A stretch of DNA of 64,000 bases from CAZHVS01 sp964536015. Lineage in GTDB: Bacteria; Bacteroidota; Ignavibacteria; Ignavibacteriales; Ignavibacteriaceae. Both the position numbers and the translations under genes were made by a program. The DNA is taken from assembly GCA_964536015.1 (NCBI GenBank), contig CAZHVS010000002.1, positions 186,001 through 250,000 on the forward strand, in the 5' to 3' direction. Positions 55,481-63,527 of the stretch are shown one piece after another (the first letter of the stretch is position 1; the number at the start of each line of letters is the position of its first letter). A model generated the notes under the pieces. It saw only the letters and a list, made by a program, of their open reading frames with translations. It was not told where the DNA came from and did no database searches.

Positions 55481-56193
55481 TGTTCAATAAATTAGTGATA
55501 ACTATAATTATACTGTTTTCTATTTCTTTTGCACAACTTTCCGGTCCCAAAATTTATACACCCAATGATAAATATGATTTTGGTAGTGTTGACCAGGGCG
55601 CAATTATCAAATATCGATTTGTAGTGGTTAATAATGGTGATGATTTATTGAAGATTCGAAATGTTGTAACATCTTGTGGATGTACAGCAGCAGAACCCGA
55701 AAAAAAAGAATTAGCTCCCGGCGAATCAACCACAATTAATGCTGAGTTTTCTACAGTCGGTAGAATAGGAAAACAGGCGAAATATATTACAGTGTATTCA
55801 AATGATGTAAATAATTCTGCTTTACAATTATTGATAACCGGTGATGTGATAGAAGTAGTTAAACCTGATGAAACTCCAAAACCAAAACTTGTTTTTCCTG
55901 AGACTCAGCATGATTTTGGCACAGTAAAAGAAGGGCAGATTCTGGAATATACATTTAGATTCAAAAATTCCGGAAATGCAGATCTAATTATTAAAGATAT
56001 AAAAACTTCTTGTGGATGTACTGCTGTAAATTTAAGTGAAAAAGTTATTCCTTCTGGTGGTGATGGTACAATAAAAGTTGAATATGATACTGCAAACCGA
56101 AGCGGAAAAACTAGTAGAATAATAACTGTTATATCCAATGATCCTGAAGAATTTCAGAAAATTCTTACAATTACAGCTGATATTAGTAAGTAA
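55477..56193 (+). CDS. DUF1573 protein with two repeats
   Basis: A 238-residue exported protein with a signal peptide ending near residue 20 (SFAQ). Two tandem DUF1573 domains (about 28-125 and 135-235) each contain the conserved pattern (Y/H)DFG.V..G..(I/L)...F, TSCGCTA and PG(E)S/GGDGTI. DUF1573 has an Ig/ASH-like beta-sandwich fold and an unknown cellular role, common in Bacteroidota periplasm. It starts at the tsaB stop; either of two consecutive ATGs (55477 or 55480) may be used, both following an aaggag site. Confidence 0.88.
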   Translation: MMFNKLVITIIILFSISFAQLSGPKIYTPNDKYDFGSVDQGAIIKYRFVVVNNGDDLLKIRNVVTSCGCTAAEPEKKELAPGESTTINAEFSTVGRIGKQAKYITVYSNDVNNSALQLLITGDVIEVVKPDETPKPKLVFPETQHDFGTVKEGQILEYTFRFKNSGNADLIIKDIKTSCGCTAVNLSEKVIPSGGDGTIKVEYDTANRSGKTSRIITVISNDPEEFQKILTITADISK

Positions 56194-56217
56194 GCTTAAA
56201 TAGACATAGTTTTTGTA

Positions 56218-57057
56218 ATGAGCTGGTTTAAACGTAAAAAAGAAAATATTTTACCTGAGACTTTGAAAAAAGATCTTCCTGATGGAATGTGGGAAAAATG
56301 TCCTTCCTGTGGTGAAATAATTCATAAGAAGCAGTTAGAAAATAATTACTGGACTTGTATCAAATGCACTTATCACTTTAAAATTGGAAGTGAAGAATAT
56401 ATCAAAATTCTACTTGATGAAAACTCATTTAAAGAGATAAATAAAAAAATGCAATCAGCAGATCCACTACAATTTGAAGATACTAAAAAATATTCATATC
56501 GGATTGAGGAAAGCATAAAAAAAACTAAATTATATGACGCAGTAAGAACAGGAATTGGTAAGATTGAAGGACACGAAGTTGCCTTTGCCTGTATGGATTT
56601 TAAATTTATTGGCGGCAGTATGGGTTCAGTAGTCGGTGAGAAAATTTCAAGATTAATTGATAGAGCATATAAGAATAAAATACCCTTGATCATTATTTCT
56701 GCAAGCGGTGGTGCTCGTATGATGGAAAGTGTTTTATCTTTAATGCAAATGGCAAAAACCAGCTCACGCTTAACAAAACTTGCTGAAATTAATGTTCCTT
56801 ATATTTCTATTTTAACTGACCCGACCACTGGTGGGACTACTGCCAGTTTTGCAATGTTGGGTGATATCAATTTAGCTGAACCTGATGCTTTGATTGGCTT
56901 TGCAGGTCCTAGAGTGATAAAACAAACTATTGGAAAAGATTTACCAAAAGGTTTTCAAACTTCTGAATTTCTTTTAGAACATGGATTTATTGATAAAGTA
57001 GTTCATCGTCGCGATCTGAAAACATTGTTAGCTAAAATAATTGATTTTACTAAGTAA
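56218..57057 (+). CDS. accD: Acetyl-CoA carboxylase carboxyltransferase beta subunit
   Basis: A 279-residue AccD. The N-terminal zinc ribbon uses Cys28, Cys31, Cys47 and Cys50. The carboxyltransferase core has the family segments SGGARMMESVLSLMQMAKTS (near 161) and DPTTGGTTASFAMLGD (near 201), then IGFAGPRVI. It transfers carboxyl from biotin to acetyl-CoA to give malonyl-CoA for fatty acid synthesis. accA is not nearby. Biotin ligase birA lies 1.6 kb downstream on the other strand. The stop overlaps the Shine-Dalgarno of panC. Confidence 0.96.
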   Translation: MSWFKRKKENILPETLKKDLPDGMWEKCPSCGEIIHKKQLENNYWTCIKCTYHFKIGSEEYIKILLDENSFKEINKKMQSADPLQFEDTKKYSYRIEESIKKTKLYDAVRTGIGKIEGHEVAFACMDFKFIGGSMGSVVGEKISRLIDRAYKNKIPLIIISASGGARMMESVLSLMQMAKTSSRLTKLAEINVPYISILTDPTTGGTTASFAMLGDINLAEPDALIGFAGPRVIKQTIGKDLPKGFQTSEFLLEHGFIDKVVHRRDLKTLLAKIIDFTK

Positions 57058-57061
57058 GGAG
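57056..57061 (+). promoter_or_regulatory. Shine-Dalgarno of panC, placing the start at ATA 57067
   Basis: AAGGAG overlaps the accD stop and lies five bases before an in-frame ATA (57067). The first in-frame ATG (57094) is 32 bases away, too far for this site to serve. Confidence 0.7.
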
Positions 57062-57066
57062 TTAAA

Positions 57067-57924
57067 ATAAAAATTATCACTCAAATAGAAGAAATGCACC
57101 ACTTTTCTCGTGAATCAAAAAAAGCAGGGAAAAGAGTTGGCTTTGTGCCGACAATGGGTTATTTGCACAAGGGACATATTTCTTTAATTGAAAAAAGTAA
57201 GTCTGAAAATGATATAAGTGTTGTTTCAATTTTTGTAAATCCCTCACAGTTTGGTCCTTCAGAAGATTTTTCAAAGTATCCAAGGAATTTAGAACGCGAT
57301 AAGAAAATGTTAATTGATGCCGGATGCGATATTTTATTTTATCCCAAGGTTGATGATGTTTATCCAGATGATTTTCAAACGACTGTTCAGGTTAGAAAAA
57401 TTTCTAATATTCTGGAAGGAGAATTTCGTCCCGGGCATTTTAATGGTGTAACAACTATTGTTTCAATTCTTTTTAACTGTGTAGTACCTGATGCTGCTTA
57501 TTTTGGTCAAAAAGATGCTCAGCAAGCCGCTGTTATCAAACAGATGGTTAAAGATTTGAAATATGATATAGAGATTAATGTTTGTCCAATAATAAGAGAA
57601 CCGGATGGGCTTGCAATGAGTTCACGGAATATTTATTTATCTCAGGAAGAAAGAATTGAGGCGTTGGTTTTAAGAAAATCATTACTTTTTGCAGTTGAAC
57701 TGATTTCCGCGGGTGAAAAAGATACTTCAATTATTAAAACGAAAATGAAAGAAATGATTTTTTTAATTAAGTCTGCTTCACTTGATTATGTTGAAATTGT
57801 AGATGCAAATTCGTTTTTACTTTCTTCTGAATTAGAGGTAGGGAAGCAGTATTTCATTTTAATTGCTTGTAAGATTGGTACTACAAGATTAATTGATAAT
57901 GAACTAATTAAAATTCCATTTTAG
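57067..57924 (+). CDS. panC: Pantothenate synthetase, probable ATA start
   Basis: PanC joins pantoate and beta-alanine with ATP to give pantothenate. Motifs: PTMGYLHKGHISL (the HIGH-type nucleotide motif), FVNPSQFGPSEDF, FRPGHFNGVTTIV, YFGQKDAQQAAVI and REPDGLAMSSRNIYLS. The first ATG (57094) would leave the protein without the first nine residues (xKIITQIEE), which form the first beta strand in this family. Reading from ATA at 57067 gives 285 residues and brings the distance from the first residue to the VPTMG motif to that of ordinary PanC proteins. A Shine-Dalgarno sits five bases before the ATA. Either ATA is a rare start, ATT at 57073 is used, or the G of ATG is mutated or misread. The 3' end overlaps coaX by 17 bases. 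Confidence 0.93.
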   Translation: MKIITQIEEMHHFSRESKKAGKRVGFVPTMGYLHKGHISLIEKSKSENDISVVSIFVNPSQFGPSEDFSKYPRNLERDKKMLIDAGCDILFYPKVDDVYPDDFQTTVQVRKISNILEGEFRPGHFNGVTTIVSILFNCVVPDAAYFGQKDAQQAAVIKQMVKDLKYDIEINVCPIIREPDGLAMSSRNIYLSQEERIEALVLRKSLLFAVELISAGEKDTSIIKTKMKEMIFLIKSASLDYVEIVDANSFLLSSELEVGKQYFILIACKIGTTRLIDNELIKIPF

Positions 57925-58633
57925 AATTCTGATATACGCTATTAATACCAATTAAGGTTAACTCGGGAATATATTCAAAATTTACTTTAAGAAGTTTTGT
58001 AATGATTTTAGCATTTCCACCTGTTAAATAGAGCAAAATATCACCATTCAATTCTTTTAAAACTTTTTCTATCATTCCTAAAGTTGAGTTTATTACTCCA
58101 CTTGCAATAGCAGTCATTGTAGATGTTCCAATAATTTTATTATATGAATCTAAATTTATTTCAGGTAATTGTGCAGTATTATTATGAAGTGAAGAAGTCA
58201 TAGTTTTTAATCCGGGTGAAATTAATCCACCGATGAATGTTTTATCATCTATTACATTGATTGTCGTAGCAGTTCCACAATCAATAGTAATCAGGAAATC
58301 AAAATTTTTATTTAAAGAAAGTTTTAACGCTCCTTCCAAACCACATAATCTATCAATTCCAAGCGAGTCAGGAGTGTCATATTTTATTTGGAATTTATAT
58401 TTTGAATTTATAGAGATTATGTAAGGTGAGATATTTCTATTTATTAGAAAATTATTTATCGTTTCAAGTTTTTTGTTTACAACGGAAGCTATTGCAATTT
58501 CATTGAAGCTGTTGTTTTTAAGAAAATTAATTGTTTCAACCACATCAGGGAAACTGTAAAATTCACTCAAAATAGAATTTAAAAATTTTCCTATTTTTAT
58601 ACTTGTATTACCGATATCGACTGCTAAAAACAT
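57908..58633 (-). CDS. coaX: Type III pantothenate kinase
   Basis: A 241-residue ASKHA-fold kinase of the CoaX type: N-terminal FLAVDIGNTSIKIGKF (phosphate-binding loop), PDSLGIDRLCGLEGAL near 92, ITIDCGTATTINVID near 118 and GGLISPG near 134, with LYLTGGNAKII near the C-terminus. It phosphorylates pantothenate, the product of the convergent panC, in the first step of CoA synthesis, usually with a monovalent cation requirement. It ends tail-to-tail with panC with 17 bp of overlap, and its start is four bases after the birA stop, so birA and coaX form a minus-strand operon. Confidence 0.95.
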   Translation of the reverse strand: MFLAVDIGNTSIKIGKFLNSILSEFYSFPDVVETINFLKNNSFNEIAIASVVNKKLETINNFLINRNISPYIISINSKYKFQIKYDTPDSLGIDRLCGLEGALKLSLNKNFDFLITIDCGTATTINVIDDKTFIGGLISPGLKTMTSSLHNNTAQLPEINLDSYNKIIGTSTMTAIASGVINSTLGMIEKVLKELNGDILLYLTGGNAKIITKLLKVNFEYIPELTLIGINSVYQNSKMEF

Positions 58634-58637
58634 TTTA

Positions 58638-59423
58638 TTACTGAATTAGTGTCACATCTCCAAAGCTAATTTCTTCATTTCTCTTTTCAGTTTTTAAAAT
58701 AAGAAAACCTTGTTCATCGATATCATCAAATATTCCATATTTAGTTTTATCCAATTGATTAACAGTAATTTTTTCACCAATCATCTTACATTTTAATCTC
58801 CATTCCTTCAAAATATAATTTGATTTGTCTTTTATATTCATATAAATTTCTTCAAGATTAAGCAATATATCAGCTAAAAGCTTTTCCCTTTCGATAAGTT
58901 GATCAGTCTCTAATGAAATAGAAGTTGGGGGAATATTAAAGTTTCCTACGAAATTAACTTGATTTACATTAAGTCCAATCCCCACTATTAAATTTTTCAT
59001 TTTATCACCTTCAAACGAAGATTCAAGCAAAATTCCGCATACTTTTTTACCATTTATTAAAATATCATTAGGCCATTTTAATTCTGTCTTTAACTGATAT
59101 AAATTTTCAATAGAATTAGATATTGCCAAAGCAGTTCCAAGGTTTATCAAGTTCAAATATTTTTTTAATGATTTTCCGCTCAATAAAATTGAAAAAGTTA
59201 AATTAAGAGCTTTGGCACTATACCATGTTCTATCAAATCTGCCTCTTCCTTCGGATTGTTTTTCGGCAAGGACAACTGTTCCTTCAGTTTTGATAGATTC
59301 AGCTTCATTTTTCAGATAAGAATTTGTTGAATCAACTTCTAATAAATAAATAAAATTTCTTCCAATAAAATCTGTTTCGAGATGTGAATCAAATTTTTCA
59401 AGTTCAAAGCTCTTTTTTTCCAT
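58638..59423 (-). CDS. birA: Biotin-[acetyl-CoA carboxylase] ligase
   Basis: A 261-residue biotin protein ligase without the N-terminal DNA-binding helix-turn-helix, so a mono-functional class I enzyme. Catalytic motifs are EVDSTNSYLKNE (near 29), EKQSEGRGRFDRTWYS (near 54, biotinyl-AMP loop) and ELKWPNDILINGKKVCGILLE (near 114). A small C-terminal SH3-like domain (KITVNQLDKTKYGIFDDIDEQG) follows. It attaches biotin to the carrier protein of acetyl-CoA carboxylase. The gene is divergent from hsp20, sharing the 198-base regulatory region. Confidence 0.95.
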   Translation of the reverse strand: MEKKSFELEKFDSHLETDFIGRNFIYLLEVDSTNSYLKNEAESIKTEGTVVLAEKQSEGRGRFDRTWYSAKALNLTFSILLSGKSLKKYLNLINLGTALAISNSIENLYQLKTELKWPNDILINGKKVCGILLESSFEGDKMKNLIVGIGLNVNQVNFVGNFNIPPTSISLETDQLIEREKLLADILLNLEEIYMNIKDKSNYILKEWRLKCKMIGEKITVNQLDKTKYGIFDDIDEQGFLILKTEKRNEEISFGDVTLIQ

Positions 59424-59432
59424 ATAATATCC

Positions 59433-59499
59433 TTGTCACATTTTATGAAATAATTTCACACAGTCTTGACAAATCTTCTTTTATTCTGTCATACTGACA
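59433..59499. promoter_or_regulatory. Nested inverted repeats between birA and hsp20
   Basis: TTGTCA (59433-59438) and TGACAA (59467-59472) form an outer inverted repeat enclosing the palindrome TGAAATAATTTCA (59446-59458). Twelve to fifteen bases further on, TGTCA-tac-TGACA (59487-59499) is another inverted repeat with the same half-site. Repeated TGTCA/TGACA half-sites suggest binding of a dimeric regulator for birA, hsp20 or both. Confidence 0.5.
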
Positions 59500-59561
59500 T
59501 ATAGTGATTTTATTAAATGAATAAATAACATTAAAAATAATTCATTTTCGCAATTCTAAAA

Positions 59562-59578
59562 TTGGCATAATGGTTGAA
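59562..59578 (+). promoter_or_regulatory. Sigma-54-like promoter for hsp20
   Basis: TTGGCA at 59562-59567 and TTGAA at 59574-59578 have the GG-to-G spacing of -24/-12 promoters; the -12 G is followed by A in place of C. The expected transcription start would be near 59590, about 30 bases before the hsp20 ATG. A single match of this kind can arise by chance. Confidence 0.4.
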
Positions 59579-59621
59579 TTAGTAAAGTCAAATAATTAAT
59601 CACAATAGAAGGAGAAATAAA

Positions 59622-60056
59622 ATGACACTTATTAAATTTGAACCGTTAAAAGATTTAGAATTATTTAGAAGCAATATAAGAAGATTCTTTGATGATTTCC
59701 CAACCCGAGATTTTGGTTTCGTGGATAATTTTCATCCAAGAATTGATATCTCTGAAGATGAAAAAAAAGTTTATGTAGAAGCTGAAATTCCCGGAGTTAC
59801 AAAAAAGGATCTTAAAATTTCTGTTCAGGACAACATTCTTACAATCAGTGGTGAGAAGAAAAAAGTTGAAGAGAAAAAAGACAAAAACTATTATCGCGCA
59901 GAAAGAATTTTTGGTTCTTTTACCCGCAGCTTCACACTTCCTGAAGATGTAGATGTTGAGAAAATAGATGCAAAATTCGAAGATGGAATTTTGAATATTT
60001 CTATCGACAAACTTGCACAAAAACCTGTGACAGAAAAAGTAATTGATATTAAATAA
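59622..60056 (+). CDS. Small heat-shock protein Hsp20 (first copy)
   Basis: A 144-residue Hsp20 with N-terminal arm FEPLKDLELFRSNIRRFFDD and an alpha-crystallin domain from about 42 (HPRIDISEDEKKVYVEAEIPGVTKKDLKISVQDNILTI). The YYRAERIFGSFTRSFTLPEDVD and KFEDGILNISIDK segments complete the fold. It is an ATP-independent holdase that keeps unfolding proteins soluble for DnaK. A strong Shine-Dalgarno (aaggag) precedes the start. It is followed by a GC-rich hairpin and dnaK. Confidence 0.95.
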   Translation: MTLIKFEPLKDLELFRSNIRRFFDDFPTRDFGFVDNFHPRIDISEDEKKVYVEAEIPGVTKKDLKISVQDNILTISGEKKKVEEKKDKNYYRAERIFGSFTRSFTLPEDVDVEKIDAKFEDGILNISIDKLAQKPVTEKVIDIK

Positions 60057-60071
60057 CTAAAATTATATTCA

Positions 60072-60099
60072 GGTGCCGGGAACGCCCGGCATCATTTTA
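60072..60099 (+). terminator. Hairpin between hsp20 and dnaK
   Basis: A GC-rich stem (60074-60080 with 60085-60091, extendable to 60072-60093) with a four-base loop is followed by atttt. It could be a partial terminator or a processing/stability element that lowers dnaK relative to hsp20 expression. Confidence 0.6.
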
Positions 60100-60125
60100 T
60101 TCATATTTGAAAGGAAAAAAATAAG

Positions 60126-62090
60126 ATGGGAAAAATTATTGGAATTGATTTAGGAACTACAAATTCCTGTGTAGCTGTAATGGAAGGCAACGAACCAGTT
60201 GTCATTCCAAACTCAGAAGGTGGAAGAACCACGCCTTCGGTAGTTGCTTTCAGTAAATCAGGTGAAAGGTTAGTTGGTCAACCAGCTAAAAGACAAGCTA
60301 TTACAAATCCTAAGAATACAATTTTTTCTATAAAAAGATTCATGGGCAGATATATAAATGAAGTCCAGGAGGAAATGAAAAAAGTTCCATATGAAGTAGT
60401 TGGTGGAGATAATAATTCAGCAAGAGTCAATACTTCCGAAAGACAATATTCACCTCCGGAAATTAGTGCGATGATACTTCAGAAAATGAAAAAGACAGCT
60501 GAAGATTATCTTGGACAAGAAATATCTGAAGCTGTTATTACTGTTCCTGCATATTTTAATGATGCTCAACGTCAGGCTACAAAGGATGCTGGTGAAATAG
60601 CAGGTTTACAAGTAAGAAGAATAATCAATGAACCCACAGCCGCAGCTTTAGCTTATGGCTTAGATAAAAAGCATAAAGAACAATTAGTTGCTGTTTACGA
60701 TCTAGGTGGAGGTACATTTGATATTTCAATTTTACAAATAGGTGAAGGTGTTTTCGAAGTAAAATCTACTAATGGTGACACACATCTTGGTGGAGACGAT
60801 TTCGATCAAAGATTGATTGATTATCTTGCAGATGAATTTTATAAACAGGAGAGCATTGATCTGAGAAAAGATCCGATGGCTTTACAAAGATTAAAAGAAG
60901 CCGCAGAAAAAGCAAAGATTGAATTATCATCATCTTCGCAGACTGATGTAAATCTACCATTTATTACTGCGACACAGGATGGTCCTAAACATATGAACAT
61001 TAATATTTCTCGTTCAAAGTTTGAGCAATTAGTTGATGACTTGGTTGAAAGGACAAGAATACCTTGTGAAAAAGCTATGAAAGATGCAGGTGTCACACCA
61101 TCACAGATTGATGAAGTAATTCTTGTTGGTGGGTCAACTCGTATTCCAAAAGTTCAAGAACTTGTAAAAAATTTATTTAATAAAGAACCGCACAAAGGAG
61201 TTAATCCTGATGAAGTTGTCGCCGTTGGCGCAGCAATACAAGGTGCTGTTCTAACTGGTGAAGTAAAAGATGTCTTGTTACTTGATGTTACACCTCTTTC
61301 TCTTGGAATTGAAACTCTTGGTGGAGTTATGACAACTTTAATTCAAGCGAATACAACAATTCCAACCAAGAAGAGTGAAGTATTTTCAACCGCAAGTGAT
61401 AATCAGCCTTCGGTTGAAATAAATGTTTTACAGGGTGAAAGACCGATGGCAATTGATAACAGGACTTTGGGAAGATTTCATCTTGATGGAATACCTCCAG
61501 CACCTCGTGGTGTACCACAGATTGAAGTGACATTTGATATTGATGCTAACGGTATTTTACATGTTATGGCAAAAGATAAAGCAACTGGTAAAGAACAAAG
61601 TATCCGAATTACTTCTTCAAGCGGTTTAAGCAAAGATGAAGTTGATAAAATGAAGAAAGATGCACAGGAACACGCTGCTGAGGATAAGAAGAAAAGAGAC
61701 CTTGTGGACATTAAAAATCAGGCTGATAGTTTAATCTTTCAAACCAAAAAGCAGATGGAAGATTTAAAAGATAAAATTCCTTCTGATATTAAACCTAAAC
61801 TTGAAGCTGAAATTTCAAAAGTTGAAGATGCTATTAAGACTAATAATTACGATACAATTAAATCAGCTATAGACTCGATGAATAAAGTATGGAATGAAAT
61901 AGCATCAACTTTGTATTCACAGACTCAAGGAACTGGAGCTGGAACACAAGGATTTGATCCTGGAGCCGCAGGTTTTAATAATGCTGATTTCAACAATCAA
62001 CAACCTCCTCGTCAAGAAAATAAAGATGAAAAGAAGGACGTACAGGATGCTTCCTACGAAGTAGTTGATGAGGAAAAGAAAAAGAAATAA
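60126..62090 (+). CDS. dnaK: DnaK (Hsp70) chaperone
   Basis: A 654-residue Hsp70: GIDLGTTNSCVAVMEGN at the N-terminus, VITVPAYFNDAQRQATKDAG near 138, IINEPTAAALAYGLD near 171, YDLGGGTFDISILQIGEG near 193 and VGGSTRIPKVQELV near 336. The linker DVLLLDVTPLSLGIE (near 384) leads to the substrate-binding domain and a helical lid. The C-terminus is rich in Gln/Asn/Gly and ends EEKKKK. It refolds proteins with DnaJ and GrpE, neither of which is adjacent. Its neighbours are two small heat-shock genes. A terminator-like hairpin follows. Confidence 0.98.
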   Translation: MGKIIGIDLGTTNSCVAVMEGNEPVVIPNSEGGRTTPSVVAFSKSGERLVGQPAKRQAITNPKNTIFSIKRFMGRYINEVQEEMKKVPYEVVGGDNNSARVNTSERQYSPPEISAMILQKMKKTAEDYLGQEISEAVITVPAYFNDAQRQATKDAGEIAGLQVRRIINEPTAAALAYGLDKKHKEQLVAVYDLGGGTFDISILQIGEGVFEVKSTNGDTHLGGDDFDQRLIDYLADEFYKQESIDLRKDPMALQRLKEAAEKAKIELSSSSQTDVNLPFITATQDGPKHMNINISRSKFEQLVDDLVERTRIPCEKAMKDAGVTPSQIDEVILVGGSTRIPKVQELVKNLFNKEPHKGVNPDEVVAVGAAIQGAVLTGEVKDVLLLDVTPLSLGIETLGGVMTTLIQANTTIPTKKSEVFSTASDNQPSVEINVLQGERPMAIDNRTLGRFHLDGIPPAPRGVPQIEVTFDIDANGILHVMAKDKATGKEQSIRITSSSGLSKDEVDKMKKDAQEHAAEDKKKRDLVDIKNQADSLIFQTKKQMEDLKDKIPSDIKPKLEAEISKVEDAIKTNNYDTIKSAIDSMNKVWNEIASTLYSQTQGTGAGTQGFDPGAAGFNNADFNNQQPPRQENKDEKKDVQDASYEVVDEEKKKK

Positions 62091-62101
62091 TTTATTAATT
62101 T

Positions 62102-62139
62102 TTAATTCTGAGTAAGCTAACTCAGAATTAGAATTTTAT
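62102..62139 (+). terminator. Hairpin after dnaK
   Basis: An 11-bp stem (62103-62113 with 62120-62130) around a six-base loop is followed by gaatttta. It sits between dnaK and the second hsp20; the T run is interrupted, so some read-through into hsp20 is likely. Confidence 0.6.
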
Positions 62140-62177
62140 TAATAAAGATTTAACTAATAAAAAAAAGGAGATATGTT

Positions 62178-62573
62178 ATGTCAAATAATGAAGTTATAAA
62201 TGTAAATGCAGAGCAAAGTAAATCCTGGGAAGAATCTTTCTGCGAGGATTGTCTATTTGCTCCTTTGGTTGATATTTATGAATCTGATGATGATTTTATT
62301 CTTATAGCAAGTATGCCTGGAATCAGTAAAGAAAATATCAGGACTAAAATTGAAGATAAAGCATTGATAATTATGGGCAGAGGAAATACTGATGAAGACA
62401 AAGAAAGAAAATATATTCTGAAAGAGCATGAGACAGGCAATTACTATAGAAAATTCAATTTGTCAGATAGCATAGATGAAACCAAAATTAATGCAAAGTA
62501 CGAGAATGGTCAATTGATTCTTACTCTTCCAAAACACGAAAGAGCAAAACCAAGAACAATTGAGATCAAATAA
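62178..62573 (+). CDS. Small heat-shock protein Hsp20 (second copy)
   Basis: A 131-residue Hsp20-family protein, diverged from the first copy. The short N-terminus contains CEDC (near 18-21), then an alpha-crystallin domain (PLVDIYESDDDFILIASMPG, ISKENIRTKIEDKALIIMGR, YYRKFNLSDSIDETKINAKYENGQLILTLPKHE) that ends PRTIEIK. Motifs are intact, so it should act as a holdase; the N-terminal cysteine pair is unusual and could be redox-sensitive or metal-binding. An aaaggag site precedes the start. Confidence 0.92.
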   Translation: MSNNEVINVNAEQSKSWEESFCEDCLFAPLVDIYESDDDFILIASMPGISKENIRTKIEDKALIIMGRGNTDEDKERKYILKEHETGNYYRKFNLSDSIDETKINAKYENGQLILTLPKHERAKPRTIEIK

Positions 62574-62594
62574 TTCTTATATTTTCCATCTTAT

Positions 62595-62630
62595 AAGCTG
62601 TTCTAATCGCAAGAGAGGGGCAGCTTTTTA
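62595..62630 (+). terminator. Terminator after second hsp20
   Basis: A nine-base-pair stem with two G-U pairs (62595-62603 with 62618-62626) is followed by TTTTTATTTATTTT. It lies in the convergent gap between hsp20 and the SMP-30-like gene, and the T tract runs into the end of the latter. Confidence 0.65.
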
Positions 62631-63527
62631 TTTATTTTCATAATAATTCATTTTGTAAACACAACCCGTCTCATCTTCAGTAAGGTACAAAATATTTAAA
62701 TTTTTTCCACCGAATTCAATATTACTTGGTTTTTTACCCGGGGTTTCAATTTTTTTTATTATTTTTCCTTCAGATGAAATTACATAAATGGCAGAACCTC
62801 CAAAATGAGCAACGATTAAATTTCCATATTTATCAAATTGCAAACCATCAGGATCACCACTCGGTAGTGTAATAAAATTTTTTTTGTTTTTTAATTCATT
62901 GTTTACATATGTAAATCTACAAATTGAATTTAGAGCAGACTCACTTACAAATAAAAATTGCTCATCAGGAGAAAATGCTAAACCATTTGGGAACGCCATT
63001 CCATCAATTAACAACTTTACTTCATTCGTTGATTTTTCAATCTTGAATACTCTTCCATTAAGTGTATCTTTATTATAAGTTTTTGGATCTGTGAAGAATA
63101 TATTACCATGTGAATCAATTACTATATCATTAGGGCGATTAAATTTTTTGCCTTCAAAACCATTAGCTAATATTTTGGTATTTCCTTCAGGCGAGATTTT
63201 TAAGATTGCTCCGATTCCATAATCACAAGCATAAATATAACCTTCTTTATCAATAGCTAAACCGTTAGTTTGATTTAATGTAAAAGGTTCATTGCTGGCA
63301 GTTGAGAAAATGTTCTTTGAGTTATTTGTGATTTTTGCAATATATTTTCCATAGCAATCGGATACAAAAAGATTACCATTACTATCCCAGGCTGGTCCTT
63401 CACAAAATTGAAAACCGCAACTAACTTTTTCCCAGACAGTTTTCTCAACAATTTTTATTTCCTGTCCTTGGAGAGAAATATTTAAAATAACAAACAGGAA
63501 AAAAAGAATTAAGTGGTTATTCTTCAT
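62628..63527 (-). CDS. Exported SMP-30/gluconolactonase-like protein
   Basis: A 299-residue protein with a signal peptide ending near residue 21 (LQGQ). It has a six-bladed propeller of the SMP-30/gluconolactonase/LRE family: CEGPAWDSNGNLFVSDCYG, QTNGLAIDKEGYIYACDYG, NRPNDIVIDSHGNIFFTDP, PNGLAFSPDEQFLFVSES and DPDGLQFDKYGNLIVAHFG. The Glu, Asn and Asp residues at the blade starts are the expected divalent-metal ligands, so lactonase activity is plausible, with substrate unknown. Its start overlaps the end of the upstream minus-strand gene by four bases. Confidence 0.88.
   Translation of the reverse strand: MKNNHLILFFLFVILNISLQGQEIKIVEKTVWEKVSCGFQFCEGPAWDSNGNLFVSDCYGKYIAKITNNSKNIFSTASNEPFTLNQTNGLAIDKEGYIYACDYGIGAILKISPEGNTKILANGFEGKKFNRPNDIVIDSHGNIFFTDPKTYNKDTLNGRVFKIEKSTNEVKLLIDGMAFPNGLAFSPDEQFLFVSESALNSICRFTYVNNELKNKKNFITLPSGDPDGLQFDKYGNLIVAHFGGSAIYVISSEGKIIKKIETPGKKPSNIEFGGKNLNILYLTEDETGCVYKMNYYENK

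Noticed and set aside
59661..60020. Minus-strand open frame of 119 codons opposite hsp20
   Set aside because: Phe/Asn-rich shadow of the Hsp20 coding sequence, with no start signals.
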